Of a DNA stretch of 64,000 nucleotides, positions 24,010 through 33,346 are shown piece after piece (position 1 is the stretch's first letter; every line of letters starts with the position of its first letter). The DNA lies in contig NZ_SIXI01000002.1 in the NCBI RefSeq assembly GCF_004310865.1, forward strand, positions 682,001-746,000, given 5' to 3'. Position numbers and translations under genes: made by a program. Source of the stretch: Aquabacterium lacunae. Its GTDB lineage: Bacteria > Pseudomonadota > Gammaproteobacteria > Burkholderiales > Burkholderiaceae_C. The notes below the pieces were generated by a model that did not search any database, was not told where the DNA came from, and saw nothing but the letters and a program-made list of their open reading frames with translations.

Positions 24010-26601
24010 ATGTTGCAAGCCTATCGCCAACACGTTGCCGAGCGCGCCGCGCTGGGCATCCCCCCGCTGCCTCTGAACGCTCAGCAAGTCGCTGACCTGA
24101 TCGAGCTGATCAAGAACCCGCCCGCTGGCGAAGACGCCTTCCTGCTGGACCTGCTGACCCACCGCGTGCCCCCGGGCGTGGACGACGCCGCCAAGGTCAA
24201 GGCCTCGTTCCTGTCGGCCGTGGCCCATGGCGACATCGCCGTCGCCCTGATCTCGAAGGCCAAGGCCACCGAACTGCTGGGCACCATGGTGGGCGGCTAC
24301 AACGTCAAGCCCCTGATCGACCTGCTGACCAGCGCCGATGTCGGTGCCGTGGCCGCTGAAGCCCTCAAGAAGACCCTGCTGATGTTCGACGCGTTCCATG
24401 ACGTCGCCGAACTGTGCAAGGCCGGCAATGCCAACGCCAAGGCCGTGATGCAGTCGTGGGCCGACGCCGAGTGGTTCACCACCCGCCCGAAGGTCGCCGA
24501 AAAGATCACCGTGACCGTGTTCAAGGTGCCTGGCGAGACCAACACCGACGACCTGTCGCCTGCCCCTGACGCCTGGAGCCGTCCTGACATCCCGATGCAC
24601 TATCTGGCGATGCTCAAGAACACCCGTCCTGACGCGGCCTTCAAGCCCGAAGAAGACGGCAAGCGCGGCCCGATGCAGTTCATCGAAGACCTGAAGAAAA
24701 AGGGCAACCTGGTCGCCTACGTGGGCGACGTGGTCGGCACCGGTTCTTCGCGCAAGTCGGCCACCAACAGCGTGATCTGGGCCACCGGCGAAGACATCCC
24801 CTTCGTGCCCAACAAGCGCTTCGGCGGCGTCACCCTGGGCGGCAAGATCGCCCCCATCTTCTTCAACACGCAAGAAGACTCCGGCTCGCTGCCCATCGAA
24901 GTGGACGTGTCCAACTTCGAAATGGGTGACGTCATCGACATCTACCCCTACGCCGGCAAGATCGAGAAGAACGGCGCCGTGGCCGCCGAATTCGCCCTGA
25001 AGTCGCAAGTGCTGCTCGACGAAGTGCAAGCCGGCGGCCGCATCAACCTGATCATCGGCCGCAGCCTGACCGGCAAGGCCCGTGAATTCCTGGGTCTGCC
25101 CGCTTCGACCGCGTTCCGCCTGCCCGTGGCCCCCAAGGACACCGGCAAGGGCTTCACCCTGGCCCAGAAGATGGTCGGCCGCGCCTGCGGTCTGCCCGAA
25201 GGCCAAGGCGTGCGTCCCGGCACCTACTGCGAGCCGAAGATGACCACCGTGGGTTCGCAAGACACCACCGGCCCGATGACCCGCGACGAGCTGAAGGACC
25301 TGGCTTGCCTGGGCTTCAGCGCTGACCTGGTCATGCAATCGTTCTGCCACACGGCCGCTTACCCCAAGCCCGTGGACGTGAAGATGCACCGCGAGCTGCC
25401 CGCCTTCATCTCCAACCGCGGTGGCGTGGCCCTGCGTCCGGGTGACGGCGTGATCCACTCGTGGCTGAACCGCCTGCTGCTGCCCGACACCGTCGGCACC
25501 GGTGGCGACTCGCACACCCGCTTCCCCATCGGCATCTCCTTCCCCGCTGGTTCGGGCCTGGTCGCCTTCGGTGCCGCCACCGGCGTGATGCCGCTGGACA
25601 TGCCCGAGTCGGTGCTGGTGCGCTTCAAGGGCAAGATGCAGCCCGGCGTCACCCTGCGTGACCTGGTGCATGCCATCCCCCTGTACGCCATCAAGGCCGG
25701 TCTGCTGACCGTGGCCAAGGCCGGCAAGAAGAACATCTTCTCGGGCCGCGTGCTGGAAATCGAAGGCCTGCCTGACCTGAAGGTCGAGCAAGCGTTCGAA
25801 CTGTCCGACGCTTCGGCCGAGCGTTCCGCTGCCGGTTGCACCATCAAGCTGAACAAGGAACCGATCGCCGAGTACCTGAAGTCGAACATCGTTCTGATGA
25901 AGAACATGATCGCCAACGGTTACGCCGACGCCCGCACCCTGCAACGCCGCATCGACGCGCAAGAAGCCTGGCTGGCCAACCCCAACCTGCTGGAAGCCGA
26001 CGCCGACGCCGAGTACGCTGCCGTCATCGAGATCGACCTGGCCGACATCAAGGAACCCATCGTCTGCTGCCCGAACGATCCGGACGACGCCAAGTTCCTG
26101 TCGGAAGTGGCCGGCACCAAGATCGACGAAGCCTTCATCGGTTCGTGCATGACCAACATCGGCCACTTCCGTGCCGCTGGCAAGGTGCTGGAAGGCAAGA
26201 AGGACCTGCCGGTGCGCCTGTGGGTGGCCCCGCCCACCAAGATGGACGCCGCCGAGCTGACCAAGGAAGGCTTCTACAACACCTTCGGCCAGGCCGGTGC
26301 CCGCACCGAAATGCCCGGCTGCTCGCTGTGCATGGGCAACCAGGCCCAGATCAAGGAAGGCTCGACCTGCATCTCGACCTCGACCCGCAACTTCCCCAAC
26401 CGTCTGGGCAAGAACACCAACGTGTTCCTGGGCTCGGCCGAGCTGGCTGCTGTGGCGTCGAAGCTGGGCAAGCTGCCCACTGTGGAAGAGTACCTGGCCG
26501 AAACCGGCGTGGTCACGGCCAACGCCGACTCGATCTACAAGTACATGAACTTCAACCAGATTGAAGAGTACGTCGAGACCGCTGCCACCGTGAAGGCCTG
26601 A
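24010..26601 (+). CDS. acnB: Bifunctional aconitate hydratase 2 / 2-methylisocitrate dehydratase
   Basis: AcnB interconverts citrate and isocitrate and, in the methylcitrate cycle, hydrates 2-methylaconitate. The 863-residue protein has the AcnB order: HEAT-like N-terminal domain (about 1-155), swivel domain ([31 protein letters not shown]), then the catalytic domains ([19 protein letters not shown]). The [4Fe-4S] cysteines are C713 in GSCMTN and C771 and C774 in GCSLCMGN, almost the same numbering as in E. coli AcnB. The ATG at 24010 gives [19 protein letters not shown]. Its location next to prpF makes it the likely partner of AcnD and PrpF. Confidence 0.97.
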   Translation: MLQAYRQHVAERAALGIPPLPLNAQQVADLIELIKNPPAGEDAFLLDLLTHRVPPGVDDAAKVKASFLSAVAHGDIAVALISKAKATELLGTMVGGYNVKPLIDLLTSADVGAVAAEALKKTLLMFDAFHDVAELCKAGNANAKAVMQSWADAEWFTTRPKVAEKITVTVFKVPGETNTDDLSPAPDAWSRPDIPMHYLAMLKNTRPDAAFKPEEDGKRGPMQFIEDLKKKGNLVAYVGDVVGTGSSRKSATNSVIWATGEDIPFVPNKRFGGVTLGGKIAPIFFNTQEDSGSLPIEVDVSNFEMGDVIDIYPYAGKIEKNGAVAAEFALKSQVLLDEVQAGGRINLIIGRSLTGKAREFLGLPASTAFRLPVAPKDTGKGFTLAQKMVGRACGLPEGQGVRPGTYCEPKMTTVGSQDTTGPMTRDELKDLACLGFSADLVMQSFCHTAAYPKPVDVKMHRELPAFISNRGGVALRPGDGVIHSWLNRLLLPDTVGTGGDSHTRFPIGISFPAGSGLVAFGAATGVMPLDMPESVLVRFKGKMQPGVTLRDLVHAIPLYAIKAGLLTVAKAGKKNIFSGRVLEIEGLPDLKVEQAFELSDASAERSAAGCTIKLNKEPIAEYLKSNIVLMKNMIANGYADARTLQRRIDAQEAWLANPNLLEADADAEYAAVIEIDLADIKEPIVCCPNDPDDAKFLSEVAGTKIDEAFIGSCMTNIGHFRAAGKVLEGKKDLPVRLWVAPPTKMDAAELTKEGFYNTFGQAGARTEMPGCSLCMGNQAQIKEGSTCISTSTRNFPNRLGKNTNVFLGSAELAAVASKLGKLPTVEEYLAETGVVTANADSIYKYMNFNQIEEYVETAATVKA

Positions 26602-26617
26602 TCCTTCGGAGCACGCC

Positions 26618-26675
26618 GCCCGCCCTTTCAGGGGCGGGCCTGAAGAACCCGCCTGGGCAACCTGGCGGGTTTTTT
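26618..26675 (+). terminator. Double hairpin terminator after acnB
   Basis: A first stem, GCCCGCCC/GGGCGGGC (26618-26639), is followed by AACCCGCC/GGCGGGTT (26646-26671), whose second arm merges into a run of T residues to 26675. The second is a standard intrinsic terminator. Confidence 0.88.
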
Positions 26676-26710
26676 CATGGGCGCGCGGTGGGTGTGCGCC
26701 TCCGCAGGCG

Positions 26711-27040
26711 TCAGTCGGGCTGGATCGGCAAACCGTGGTGGGCCCGCGCCTGCAGGCATTTGGGGTCACCCGGGGCCAGCTCCTGGCAGCTGCTGGAGCG
26801 CAAGGGGTAGATGGTGCAGCCCACCTGCTGCCCCACGGTGCCCGACAGGGCCACACACCGCGCAGGCCGCGCCCCGGTGCCCTTCATGCAACGCAAGTGC
26901 AGCCCGACCGGCTCGGTCAGGGCCACCGGCACGGTGCCGCCTGGGCCGTCGTCGGCTTCGGACCAGTGAAAGGACACTCGGAAATATGCACAGCAGGCAC
27001 CACAGGCCTGACAGTCGAAAGAACCAGCATGCTCGGACAT
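26711..27040 (-). CDS. YkgJ-like cysteine cluster protein
   Basis: A 109-residue protein with the cysteine pattern of the YkgJ / zinc- or iron-chelating family: CQACGACC near the N-terminus, then LRCMKG, ARCVAL, GCTIYPLRSSSCQEL and DPKC. Such proteins bind a metal or Fe-S cluster; the biological role is mostly unknown. It is divergent from the PBP1A gene, with 112 bases between the starts. Confidence 0.85.
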   Translation of the reverse strand: MSEHAGSFDCQACGACCAYFRVSFHWSEADDGPGGTVPVALTEPVGLHLRCMKGTGARPARCVALSGTVGQQVGCTIYPLRSSSCQELAPGDPKCLQARAHHGLPIQPD

Positions 27041-27152
27041 GGTCCGGTATTGTGCCCATTCGGCATCGTGCCGACGAGACGGCGTGCACCGCAGCGCCAG
27101 AGATAATCCCGCATCCGCAGTTCACCAGGTGCCTGCCTTGACCCTGTCGCCC

Positions 27153-29540
27153 ATGCCCCTCGCCCCTGCCCCCTTGCCCCACCCACGACGCGGGCGTCCC
27201 CGGAATGCCAAGGGCGTGATCCTGATCGGTCTGGGCATCGTGGTCGCTGCGCTGGCCGCCCTGGGCCTGACCCTGCTGGTGCTGTACCCGCAACTGCCTG
27301 ACACCGATCACCTCGGCAGCTACCAGCCCAAAGAACCGCTGCGGGTGTACACCGCCGACGGGGTCGAAATTGGCGGCTTTGGGCAGGAGAAGCGGCAATT
27401 CGTGCCCCTCAAGGACATGCCGCCCTTGATGAAGGACAGCCTGCTGGCCGTGGAAGACGCGCGCTTTTACGAGCACAACGGCATCGACCCCGTGGGCGTG
27501 CTGCGGGCCATCGTGTCGAACATGACCGGCGGCCGCAAGCAGGGCGCCTCGACCATCACTCAGCAGGTGGCACGCACCTTCTTTCTCACCCGAGAGCGCA
27601 CCATCACGCGCAAGCTCAAGGAAGCCATGCTGGCGCTGCGCATCGAGCGCCAGCTCAGCAAGGACCGCATCCTTGAGCTGTACATGAACGAGATCTACCT
27701 GGGCGCGCGCAGCTACGGTTTTGCCGAGGCCTCGCAAACCTATTTCGGCAAGCCGCTGAAAGCGCTCTCCCCCGCCGAAGCAGCCATGCTGGCAGGCCTG
27801 CCGCAGAACCCCGCCAACGCCAACCCGGTGCGCAACCAGGAACGCGCGCTCAAGCGCATGCAGGTGGTCCTGGGCCGCATGAAGGCGGCCGGAGTGATCG
27901 ACGAGCTCACCTACACCGCCGCCATGAAGGAGCGGCCCGCCATCCGAACCCCGGGCGAGGTCGAGGTGCACGCCGAACACGTGGCCGAAATGGCCCGTGC
28001 GCAGGTGTACGCCCAATACGGTGAAGCGGCCTACACCTCAGGCATGAAGGTGAGCACCACATTGAATGCGGCCCGGCAGCGTGCAGCATGGAACGCCCTG
28101 CGCCAGACCCTGATCGACCGCGAATCGGGCATGCCCTGGCGTGGCCCCGAGGGCCATGAGTCGCTGGACGATGCGATGGCCGCCGATGACCCCGATGCCT
28201 CCGACGTGCTGGAGGACTACATCGACGACGAGACCTTGCCGGTGGCCGTGGTCACCCGGGTGACCCCCAAAGAGCTGACGGTGGTCACGGCCGCGGGTGA
28301 AGTGCGGCTGATCAGTGGCAAGGGCCTGCGACAGGCCCAGGTGGGGCTGGGCCCCAAAGCCACCGCGGCACAGAAGATCAAACGGGGCTCGGTGCTGCGA
28401 CTGGCCCGCATGGACAAGAGCAACTGGCGCATCACGCAGTGGCCCGAGGCCGACGGGGCGCTGGTCGCCCTCAACCCGCAAGACGGCCGGGTGGAGGCCC
28501 TGGTGGGCGGCTTCGATTTCAAGCACAACCAGTTCAACCACGTCACGCAGGGCTGGCGCCAGCCAGGTTCCAGCTTCAAGCCTTTCCTGTACTCGGCCGC
28601 CCTGGAAAACGGCGTCATGCCCGAAACCCTGGTCAACGACGCACCACTGACCGATGTGGGTGACTGGAACCCGGGCAACTCCGACGGCAGCGCCGATGGC
28701 CCGGTCACGGTGCGTGAAGGCCTGGCCCGCTCCAAGAACCTGGTCAGCATCCGCCTGGTGCAGCTGGTGGGCGCCGGCAAGGCCCGGGCCTGGGCCAGTC
28801 AGTTCGGCTTCGAGGCGAGCAAGCACCCGGACAACCTCACCCTGGCACTGGGCACTGGCTCGACCACGCCGCTGCAACTGGCCAGCGCCTACGCGGTGTT
28901 CGCCAACGGCGGCCTGAAGGTCACGCCCACCCTGATCACCCGCATCACCGACGCCAAAGGCAAGGTGGTGTTCAGTGCCCGCCCCAAAGTGGCCACCGAA
29001 GCCGACCGTGTGATCCCGGCCCGCAACGCCTTTCTCACGGGCACCTTGCTGAACGAAGTCACGCGCAGCGGCACGGCGGCCCGCGCTCAGGGCCAGCTGC
29101 GCCGCCCCGACCTGTTTGGCAAGACCGGCACCACCAACGACGTGGTGGACGCCTGGTTCGCGGGCTACCAGCCCACCCAGGTGGCGGTGGTCTGGCTGGG
29201 CTACGACACCCCCCGCAGCCTGGGCAGTCACGCCTCGGGCGCTTCGCTGGCCCTGCCGGCCTGGATCCAGTACATGGGCACGGCGGTTGCCGGACGCCCG
29301 GTGGCCATGCCGCCTGCACCTGAGGGCGTGGTGGCGCTGGAAAATGGCTGGCGTTACAGCGAATGGGCCGATGGTGGTTTCCTGGCCGGTGTCGGGCTCG
29401 ACGGGCAACCGATCAGTCCGGAGATGATTCCGCATGTGCCCACGGCGTCGTCAGGCGCGTCTGCTGCAGAAAGCGAAGACGGCCTGGAATCGATGATCCG
29501 GCTTTGGACAGACAAGCCGGCCTCGCCCACACCCCCCTGA
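27153..29540 (+). CDS. Penicillin-binding protein 1A (bifunctional)
   Basis: A class A PBP of 795 residues that polymerises and cross-links peptidoglycan. There is one N-terminal membrane anchor (about 21-45). The glycosyltransferase domain has the catalytic glutamate E101 in VEDARFYEHNGID, plus GASTITQQVARTFFL, RKLKEAMLALRIE and YMNEIYLGARSYG. The transpeptidase has the active-site S473-S-F-K476 in GSSFKPF, SKN in ARSKNLVS and KTGTTND from residue 657. An OB-like insert lies between the domains. The ATG at 27153 is used; an in-frame TTG at 27138 is possible. It corresponds to mrcA/ponA of other proteobacteria. It is a single gene with no competence pilus (pilM-Q) genes beside it here. Confidence 0.93.
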   Translation: MPLAPAPLPHPRRGRPRNAKGVILIGLGIVVAALAALGLTLLVLYPQLPDTDHLGSYQPKEPLRVYTADGVEIGGFGQEKRQFVPLKDMPPLMKDSLLAVEDARFYEHNGIDPVGVLRAIVSNMTGGRKQGASTITQQVARTFFLTRERTITRKLKEAMLALRIERQLSKDRILELYMNEIYLGARSYGFAEASQTYFGKPLKALSPAEAAMLAGLPQNPANANPVRNQERALKRMQVVLGRMKAAGVIDELTYTAAMKERPAIRTPGEVEVHAEHVAEMARAQVYAQYGEAAYTSGMKVSTTLNAARQRAAWNALRQTLIDRESGMPWRGPEGHESLDDAMAADDPDASDVLEDYIDDETLPVAVVTRVTPKELTVVTAAGEVRLISGKGLRQAQVGLGPKATAAQKIKRGSVLRLARMDKSNWRITQWPEADGALVALNPQDGRVEALVGGFDFKHNQFNHVTQGWRQPGSSFKPFLYSAALENGVMPETLVNDAPLTDVGDWNPGNSDGSADGPVTVREGLARSKNLVSIRLVQLVGAGKARAWASQFGFEASKHPDNLTLALGTGSTTPLQLASAYAVFANGGLKVTPTLITRITDAKGKVVFSARPKVATEADRVIPARNAFLTGTLLNEVTRSGTAARAQGQLRRPDLFGKTGTTNDVVDAWFAGYQPTQVAVVWLGYDTPRSLGSHASGASLALPAWIQYMGTAVAGRPVAMPPAPEGVVALENGWRYSEWADGGFLAGVGLDGQPISPEMIPHVPTASSGASAAESEDGLESMIRLWTDKPASPTPP

Positions 29541-29712
29541 GGGTTTACTTGCGCCAGTGTGCCCCCACCCCCCTCAACTGAATGGGCGGGTTTCCGATGC
29601 ATTGCTGGTCACATCTCGGGTTTGCCTCTAGCCAATCTGATTTTTTGGAATTGCAAAATCAATCTACGGAATGAGCGTTTCATTTCGACCAAAGATCAAC
29701 TGGAGAACACGC
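29541..29712. other. Intergenic region before LIP lipase 2
   Basis: This 172-base gap has an AT-rich stretch (about 29636-29665, around GATTTTTTGGAATTGC) unlike the surrounding DNA and probably contains the lipase promoter. I cannot assign -35 and -10 boxes with confidence and see no terminator after the PBP1A stop. Confidence 0.4.
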
Positions 29713-31521
29713 ATGAACACCCGCAAGATCGCGACGGCTTTCCGCGTCCTGCCGCTGGCTGCCATCGCCATGGCCGCCTCTGCCGCATTTGCAGCCCCCG
29801 TCCAGGGCCCGGCTGACGCCAGCTTCTACACCTACCCCGCCGCCCTGCCAGCCGCCAACGGCGAGCTGATCTCCTACCGCGATGCGCAGGTGAACCTGGG
29901 TGCCAACGCCCCTGCCGCCAAGGCATGGAACGTGGTGTACAAGTCGTCGGACTCCAAGGACGCTGCGGTGGCCATCGCCGGCACCGTGATCGTTCCCACC
30001 GCTGCCTGGACCGGCACCGGCCCCCGCCCCATCCTGTCGTACGCTGTGGGCACCCACGGCCTGGACCCCAAGTGCGCGCCCTCCAAGCAACTGGCCGCTG
30101 GCACCGACTATGAAGCCGCCAACATTGCCGCCGCACTGAAGGCTGGCTATGCCGTGATGGTCACCGACTACAAGGGCGCCCTGACCGGTACCGGCTCGGC
30201 CACCAAGCTGGGTTCGACCTACCTGTCGGGCAAGGCCCAAGGCAATGCCGTCCTGGACATCGTGCGCGCTGCCGCTCAAATCCCTGGTGCCAACCTCAGC
30301 CTGAACTCGCAAGTGGCCATCTGGGGCTTCTCGCAGGGCGGCCAATCGGCCACCTGGGCTGCTGAACAGCTGGCCAATGGCTACGCCCCCGAGCTGAAGG
30401 TGGTTGGCGTGGCAGCCGGTGGCGTGCCGGGCAACCTGCGCGAAGTGGCTCCCACCCTGGACGGCAACATCGGCTTCGCCTTCCTGGGCGCCGCTCTGAA
30501 CGGCTTGAACAACCAGTACCCTGGCACGCTGCCCATCCGCCTGCTGGCCAGCGAAGAAGGCCTGGCTGCTCTGAACAAGATCAACACCCAGTGCGTGTTT
30601 GAAGCCCTGTTCGAGTTCCAGAACAAGAGCCTGCCCGCTTACACCCGCGACAACATCCCTCTGGATGAACTGCTGGAGATCGGCGCCCCGACCCTGGACC
30701 AGCAAAACCTCGGCAACGTGAAGATCAACGTGCCGATGTACATCTACCACGGCAAGGCTGACGAGTTCATCCCCGTGTCTCAAGGCGTGAACCTGAAGAA
30801 CGCCTACTGCGCCAAGGGCACCAGCGTCACCTTCGACCTGTTCCCCAGCGAGCACATCGTGACCCAGTTCCAGGCCGCGGCCACCGCGCTGCCCTGGCTG
30901 AATGAGCGCCTGGCTGGCAAGGCTCCTGTGAGCTCGTGCAACAGCACCAAGCCTGCTCCGGTCAGCACCGCCAACCCCGGCGGCGGCAACTTCGTCGTGA
31001 CCCTGGACAAGTGGAACCTGGCTGGTGAAATCGGCCTGAAGACACTGGCTCAGACCGTCTTCCTGCCCGCTGGCTCGACTTTCTCTGCCGACGCCGACGT
31101 GACCGCCAAGACCCTGAACGGCTCGCTGTCGATCCCCGACTACAAGACCACCGTCAAGCTGATCGGCATCAACACCTCGGTGGGTCTGCGTGTGGAAGCC
31201 GCTGGCGCCACCACGGGCTCGAACGTGGTGGGCAACGACGGTTCGCTGACCATCACGGGCCAATCGCCGGCCAACATCACCGTGACCAGCGTGCTGGGCA
31301 TCCCGTTCGGTCAGTGCAAGACCGTGTCGCCGGTGATCTTCCCGCTGAACCTGAAGGGCAATGTGGGTACGCTGGGTGATGGCACGCTGAACTTCACTGG
31401 CACCACGAGCTTCCCGCAGATCAAGGGTTGCTTCATCTCCGGCATCCTGACCGCCCTGATGTCGGGCAACGGTCAGACGTTCAAGCTGAACGTCGCTCCG
31501 CCCGCCCCCATCCGCTACTGA
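29713..31521 (+). CDS. Secreted LIP-family lipase with extra C-terminal beta domain
   Basis: A 602-residue exported protein. The signal peptide (KIATAFRVLPLAAIAMAASAAFA) leads into a LIP lipase domain to about residue 415, with the nucleophile S207 in WGFSQGGQSA, the acid in YHGKADEFIPVSQG and the histidine in FPSEHIVTQFQ. A linker (SCNSTKPAPVSTANPGGG) joins it to a beta-rich domain of about 180 residues (NFVVTLDKWNLAGEIGLKTLAQ ... TFKLNVAPPAPIRY), which I do not recognise. That domain resembles lipid-binding or surface-attachment beta sandwiches only in general composition. GGAG lies 9 bases before the ATG at 29713. The shorter lipase at 20.5 kb lacks the extra domain. Confidence 0.9.
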   Translation: MNTRKIATAFRVLPLAAIAMAASAAFAAPVQGPADASFYTYPAALPAANGELISYRDAQVNLGANAPAAKAWNVVYKSSDSKDAAVAIAGTVIVPTAAWTGTGPRPILSYAVGTHGLDPKCAPSKQLAAGTDYEAANIAAALKAGYAVMVTDYKGALTGTGSATKLGSTYLSGKAQGNAVLDIVRAAAQIPGANLSLNSQVAIWGFSQGGQSATWAAEQLANGYAPELKVVGVAAGGVPGNLREVAPTLDGNIGFAFLGAALNGLNNQYPGTLPIRLLASEEGLAALNKINTQCVFEALFEFQNKSLPAYTRDNIPLDELLEIGAPTLDQQNLGNVKINVPMYIYHGKADEFIPVSQGVNLKNAYCAKGTSVTFDLFPSEHIVTQFQAAATALPWLNERLAGKAPVSSCNSTKPAPVSTANPGGGNFVVTLDKWNLAGEIGLKTLAQTVFLPAGSTFSADADVTAKTLNGSLSIPDYKTTVKLIGINTSVGLRVEAAGATTGSNVVGNDGSLTITGQSPANITVTSVLGIPFGQCKTVSPVIFPLNLKGNVGTLGDGTLNFTGTTSFPQIKGCFISGILTALMSGNGQTFKLNVAPPAPIRY

Positions 31522-31600
31522 TGGAGGCACCCGAGGGATTTCGCGGTGAGAATCGACAGACAGCGAGATCCCTCGGCAGCACGAAACAAGCAAGCACTCA

Positions 31601-31634
31601 GGGTCTTCTTCCAGCAGGGGGAAGACCCTTTTTT
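31601..31634 (+). terminator. Terminator after LIP lipase 2
   Basis: GGGTCTTC and GAAGACCC form a perfect stem around a 12-base loop, followed by six T residues. The stem ends only 24 bases before the next gene start. Confidence 0.9.
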
Positions 31635-31657
31635 GACCGTTGAGCAGGAGTCTGATC

Positions 31658-32326
31658 ATGGCCCAGGTGATGATCGAACGCACGAGCAAGGGATGGCTGT
31701 GGGTATTGGCGGGTGTATCTGCCTTGAGCCTGGCCATTGCATGGCAACGCTGGAGCGCGCACGACGAAGTGCTGGAAGCAACCGCCTCGCCCCTTCAGCA
31801 AGATCAAGCCCTGACAACAGCGCCTGAAGCTGTCACACCCCAGCACACGGCCGAAGACCATGCGCGGCTCGAGCAACTGAAAACGGAGCAAGCACAGGCC
31901 AAAGAGGTGATCCTGCAGACGGCACCCGAACCGATCAAGACCACAGTGATCCAGCGTCCCTCTTACGTGTCTGAAATGGAGTGGGCAGCGCTGAAGGCTG
32001 TGGCGGATCAACACCCGGATCCTGAAGGTCAACTGACACGCCTGACAAACTCTTTGCGGTTCGCCAAACAACTCGAACTCTGGCAGGACATGCCGAAAGA
32101 TCAACCGGATGCCAAGCGACACGAACTGGCGGTTGCGCTGGTGAAGGACCTGCCCGAGCGGGTGAAACATGGCGATTTCGCGCTGAAAGATGCGCAACAG
32201 ATGCTGGCTGGACTGCTCGACGACGCAGAGCGTGACCCTGAACTGCGAACTCGCCGAGGTGCGCAAGAAGCCCATCGTCTGGCACAGGCCGATGCAGCTT
32301 GGCGCAAAGCACAGAACATCCAGTAA
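31658..32326 (+). CDS. Membrane-anchored hypothetical protein
   Basis: A 222-residue protein with one N-terminal hydrophobic segment (GWLWVLAGVSALSLAIAW), so it is either anchored in the inner membrane with a periplasmic body or an uncleaved signal protein. The rest is polar and mostly helical (AEDHARLEQLKTEQAQAKEVILQ, LKAVADQHPDPEGQLTRLTNSLRFAKQLELW, RGAQEAHRLAQADAAWRKAQNIQ). AGGAG lies 7 bases before the ATG at 31658. It sits alone between two intrinsic terminators, directly after a secreted lipase. A lipase chaperone was considered, but the length (222 against about 340) and motifs do not fit. Function unknown. Confidence 0.7.
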   Translation: MAQVMIERTSKGWLWVLAGVSALSLAIAWQRWSAHDEVLEATASPLQQDQALTTAPEAVTPQHTAEDHARLEQLKTEQAQAKEVILQTAPEPIKTTVIQRPSYVSEMEWAALKAVADQHPDPEGQLTRLTNSLRFAKQLELWQDMPKDQPDAKRHELAVALVKDLPERVKHGDFALKDAQQMLAGLLDDAERDPELRTRRGAQEAHRLAQADAAWRKAQNIQ

Positions 32327-32388
32327 GGCGTGGGCTGAACCGTCGACACACAACGGTCACAGCCTGATTCCTCGCCATGACAGATGAG

Positions 32389-32416
32389 AATGCAGGCCTC
32401 CATGCCTGCATTTTTT
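32389..32416 (+). terminator. Terminator overlapping the AEC transporter start
   Basis: AATGCAGGC-CTCCAT-GCCTGCATT followed by TTTT: a perfect 9-bp stem with a 6-base loop. It ends the upstream unit 63 bases after the stop. The probable transporter ATG (32402) lies in the loop and descending arm. Confidence 0.8.
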
Positions 32417-33346
32417 CATTACCTCGCCCTGTGCGCCCCGATGTTCGCCATCGTGGGCCTGGCTTACCTGCTGACCCGGCGCTGGCGGCCCAGCCCGGCC
32501 CTGGATGAGGGCCTGACGCGGTTGCTGTTCCAGTTCGCTTTGCCAGGCCTGCTGTTCGGCCTGATGAGCGACCTCAGCCGACTGCCACCGGTCGATCCGC
32601 GTGTGCTGCTGGCCTTCTTCGGCAGCTGTTTCATCGTCTTCGCACTGGCGCGCTGGCTGGCCTGGCGAGCTTTCAGGCTGGACGGTGTCTCGCAGTCGCT
32701 GTTTGCACTGGCGGCCATCTTCTCCAACAACGCCCTGCTGGGGCTGCCCCTGGCTCAGGCCACGCTGGGTGATGCGGCCATGCCCACCGTGGCGCTGGTG
32801 CTGGTGTTCAACTCGCTGACCTTGTGGACACTGGTGACCGTGTCGGTGGAATGGGCCCGCCACGGGCAGCTCAACGCAACCGGGTTCCTGGCCACCTTGC
32901 GCAGCGTGTTGCGCAACCCCTTGATCCTCGCCATCTTGAGCGGCACCGCCGTGGGTCTGAGCGGCTGGCAGATGCCTCAGGGCGCGCGGCAGGTGCTGCA
33001 CGGCATCGGCTGGGTGGCCGCACCGCTGGCGCTGTTCTCGCTGGGCATGGGCCTGGCCCAGCATGGGCTGAAAGCGCAGTGGCCCTTGAGCCTGTCCATG
33101 ACGGCCCTGAAGCTGCTGCTGCAGCCGCTGGTGGTGTGGCTGCTGGCCCGCACCCTGGGCCTGGGCCTGGTCGAAACCCAGGCCGTGGTGCTGCTGGGCT
33201 CGATCGCGGTGGGCGCCAATGTGTACCTGATGTCGCGGCACTTCCAGGCGCTCGAGGGGCCTGTGGCCGCCAGCCTGGTGCTGTCAACCGCCGGGTCGGC
33301 CCTGACCACGCCGCTGGTCCTCGCCCTGGTCAGCCGGGGCACCTGA
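32402..33346 (+). CDS. AEC-family transporter (auxin efflux carrier type)
   Basis: A 314-residue inner-membrane protein with about ten hydrophobic segments arranged as two repeats (FHYLALCAPMFAIVGLAYLLTRRW, LLFQFALPGLLFGLMSDL, IFSNNALLGLPLAQATLG, PLILAILSGTAVGLSGW, APLALFSLGMGLAQ, SIAVGANVYLMSRHF). FSNNALLGLPL and the glycine-rich crossing are family marks. Bacterial members export or exchange organic acids such as malate or malonate; no substrate can be named here. The start is uncertain: ATG at 32384, 32402 or 32441 are possible, and the first two fall within a terminator hairpin. Its last 63 bases overlap the end of the convergent HxlR gene. Confidence 0.85.
   Translation: MPAFFHYLALCAPMFAIVGLAYLLTRRWRPSPALDEGLTRLLFQFALPGLLFGLMSDLSRLPPVDPRVLLAFFGSCFIVFALARWLAWRAFRLDGVSQSLFALAAIFSNNALLGLPLAQATLGDAAMPTVALVLVFNSLTLWTLVTVSVEWARHGQLNATGFLATLRSVLRNPLILAILSGTAVGLSGWQMPQGARQVLHGIGWVAAPLALFSLGMGLAQHGLKAQWPLSLSMTALKLLLQPLVVWLLARTLGLGLVETQAVVLLGSIAVGANVYLMSRHFQALEGPVAASLVLSTAGSALTTPLVLALVSRGT

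Noticed and set aside
23992..26856. 954-codon open frame antisense to acnB
   Set aside because: acnB on the plus strand has intact catalytic residues and normal codon use; the antisense product has no recognisable domain.
31658..32326. Lipase chaperone (Lif/LimA) after lipase 2
   Set aside because: The protein is about 120 residues too short and lacks the RxxxFxY-type foldase motif. LIP-family lipases do not use Lif chaperones.
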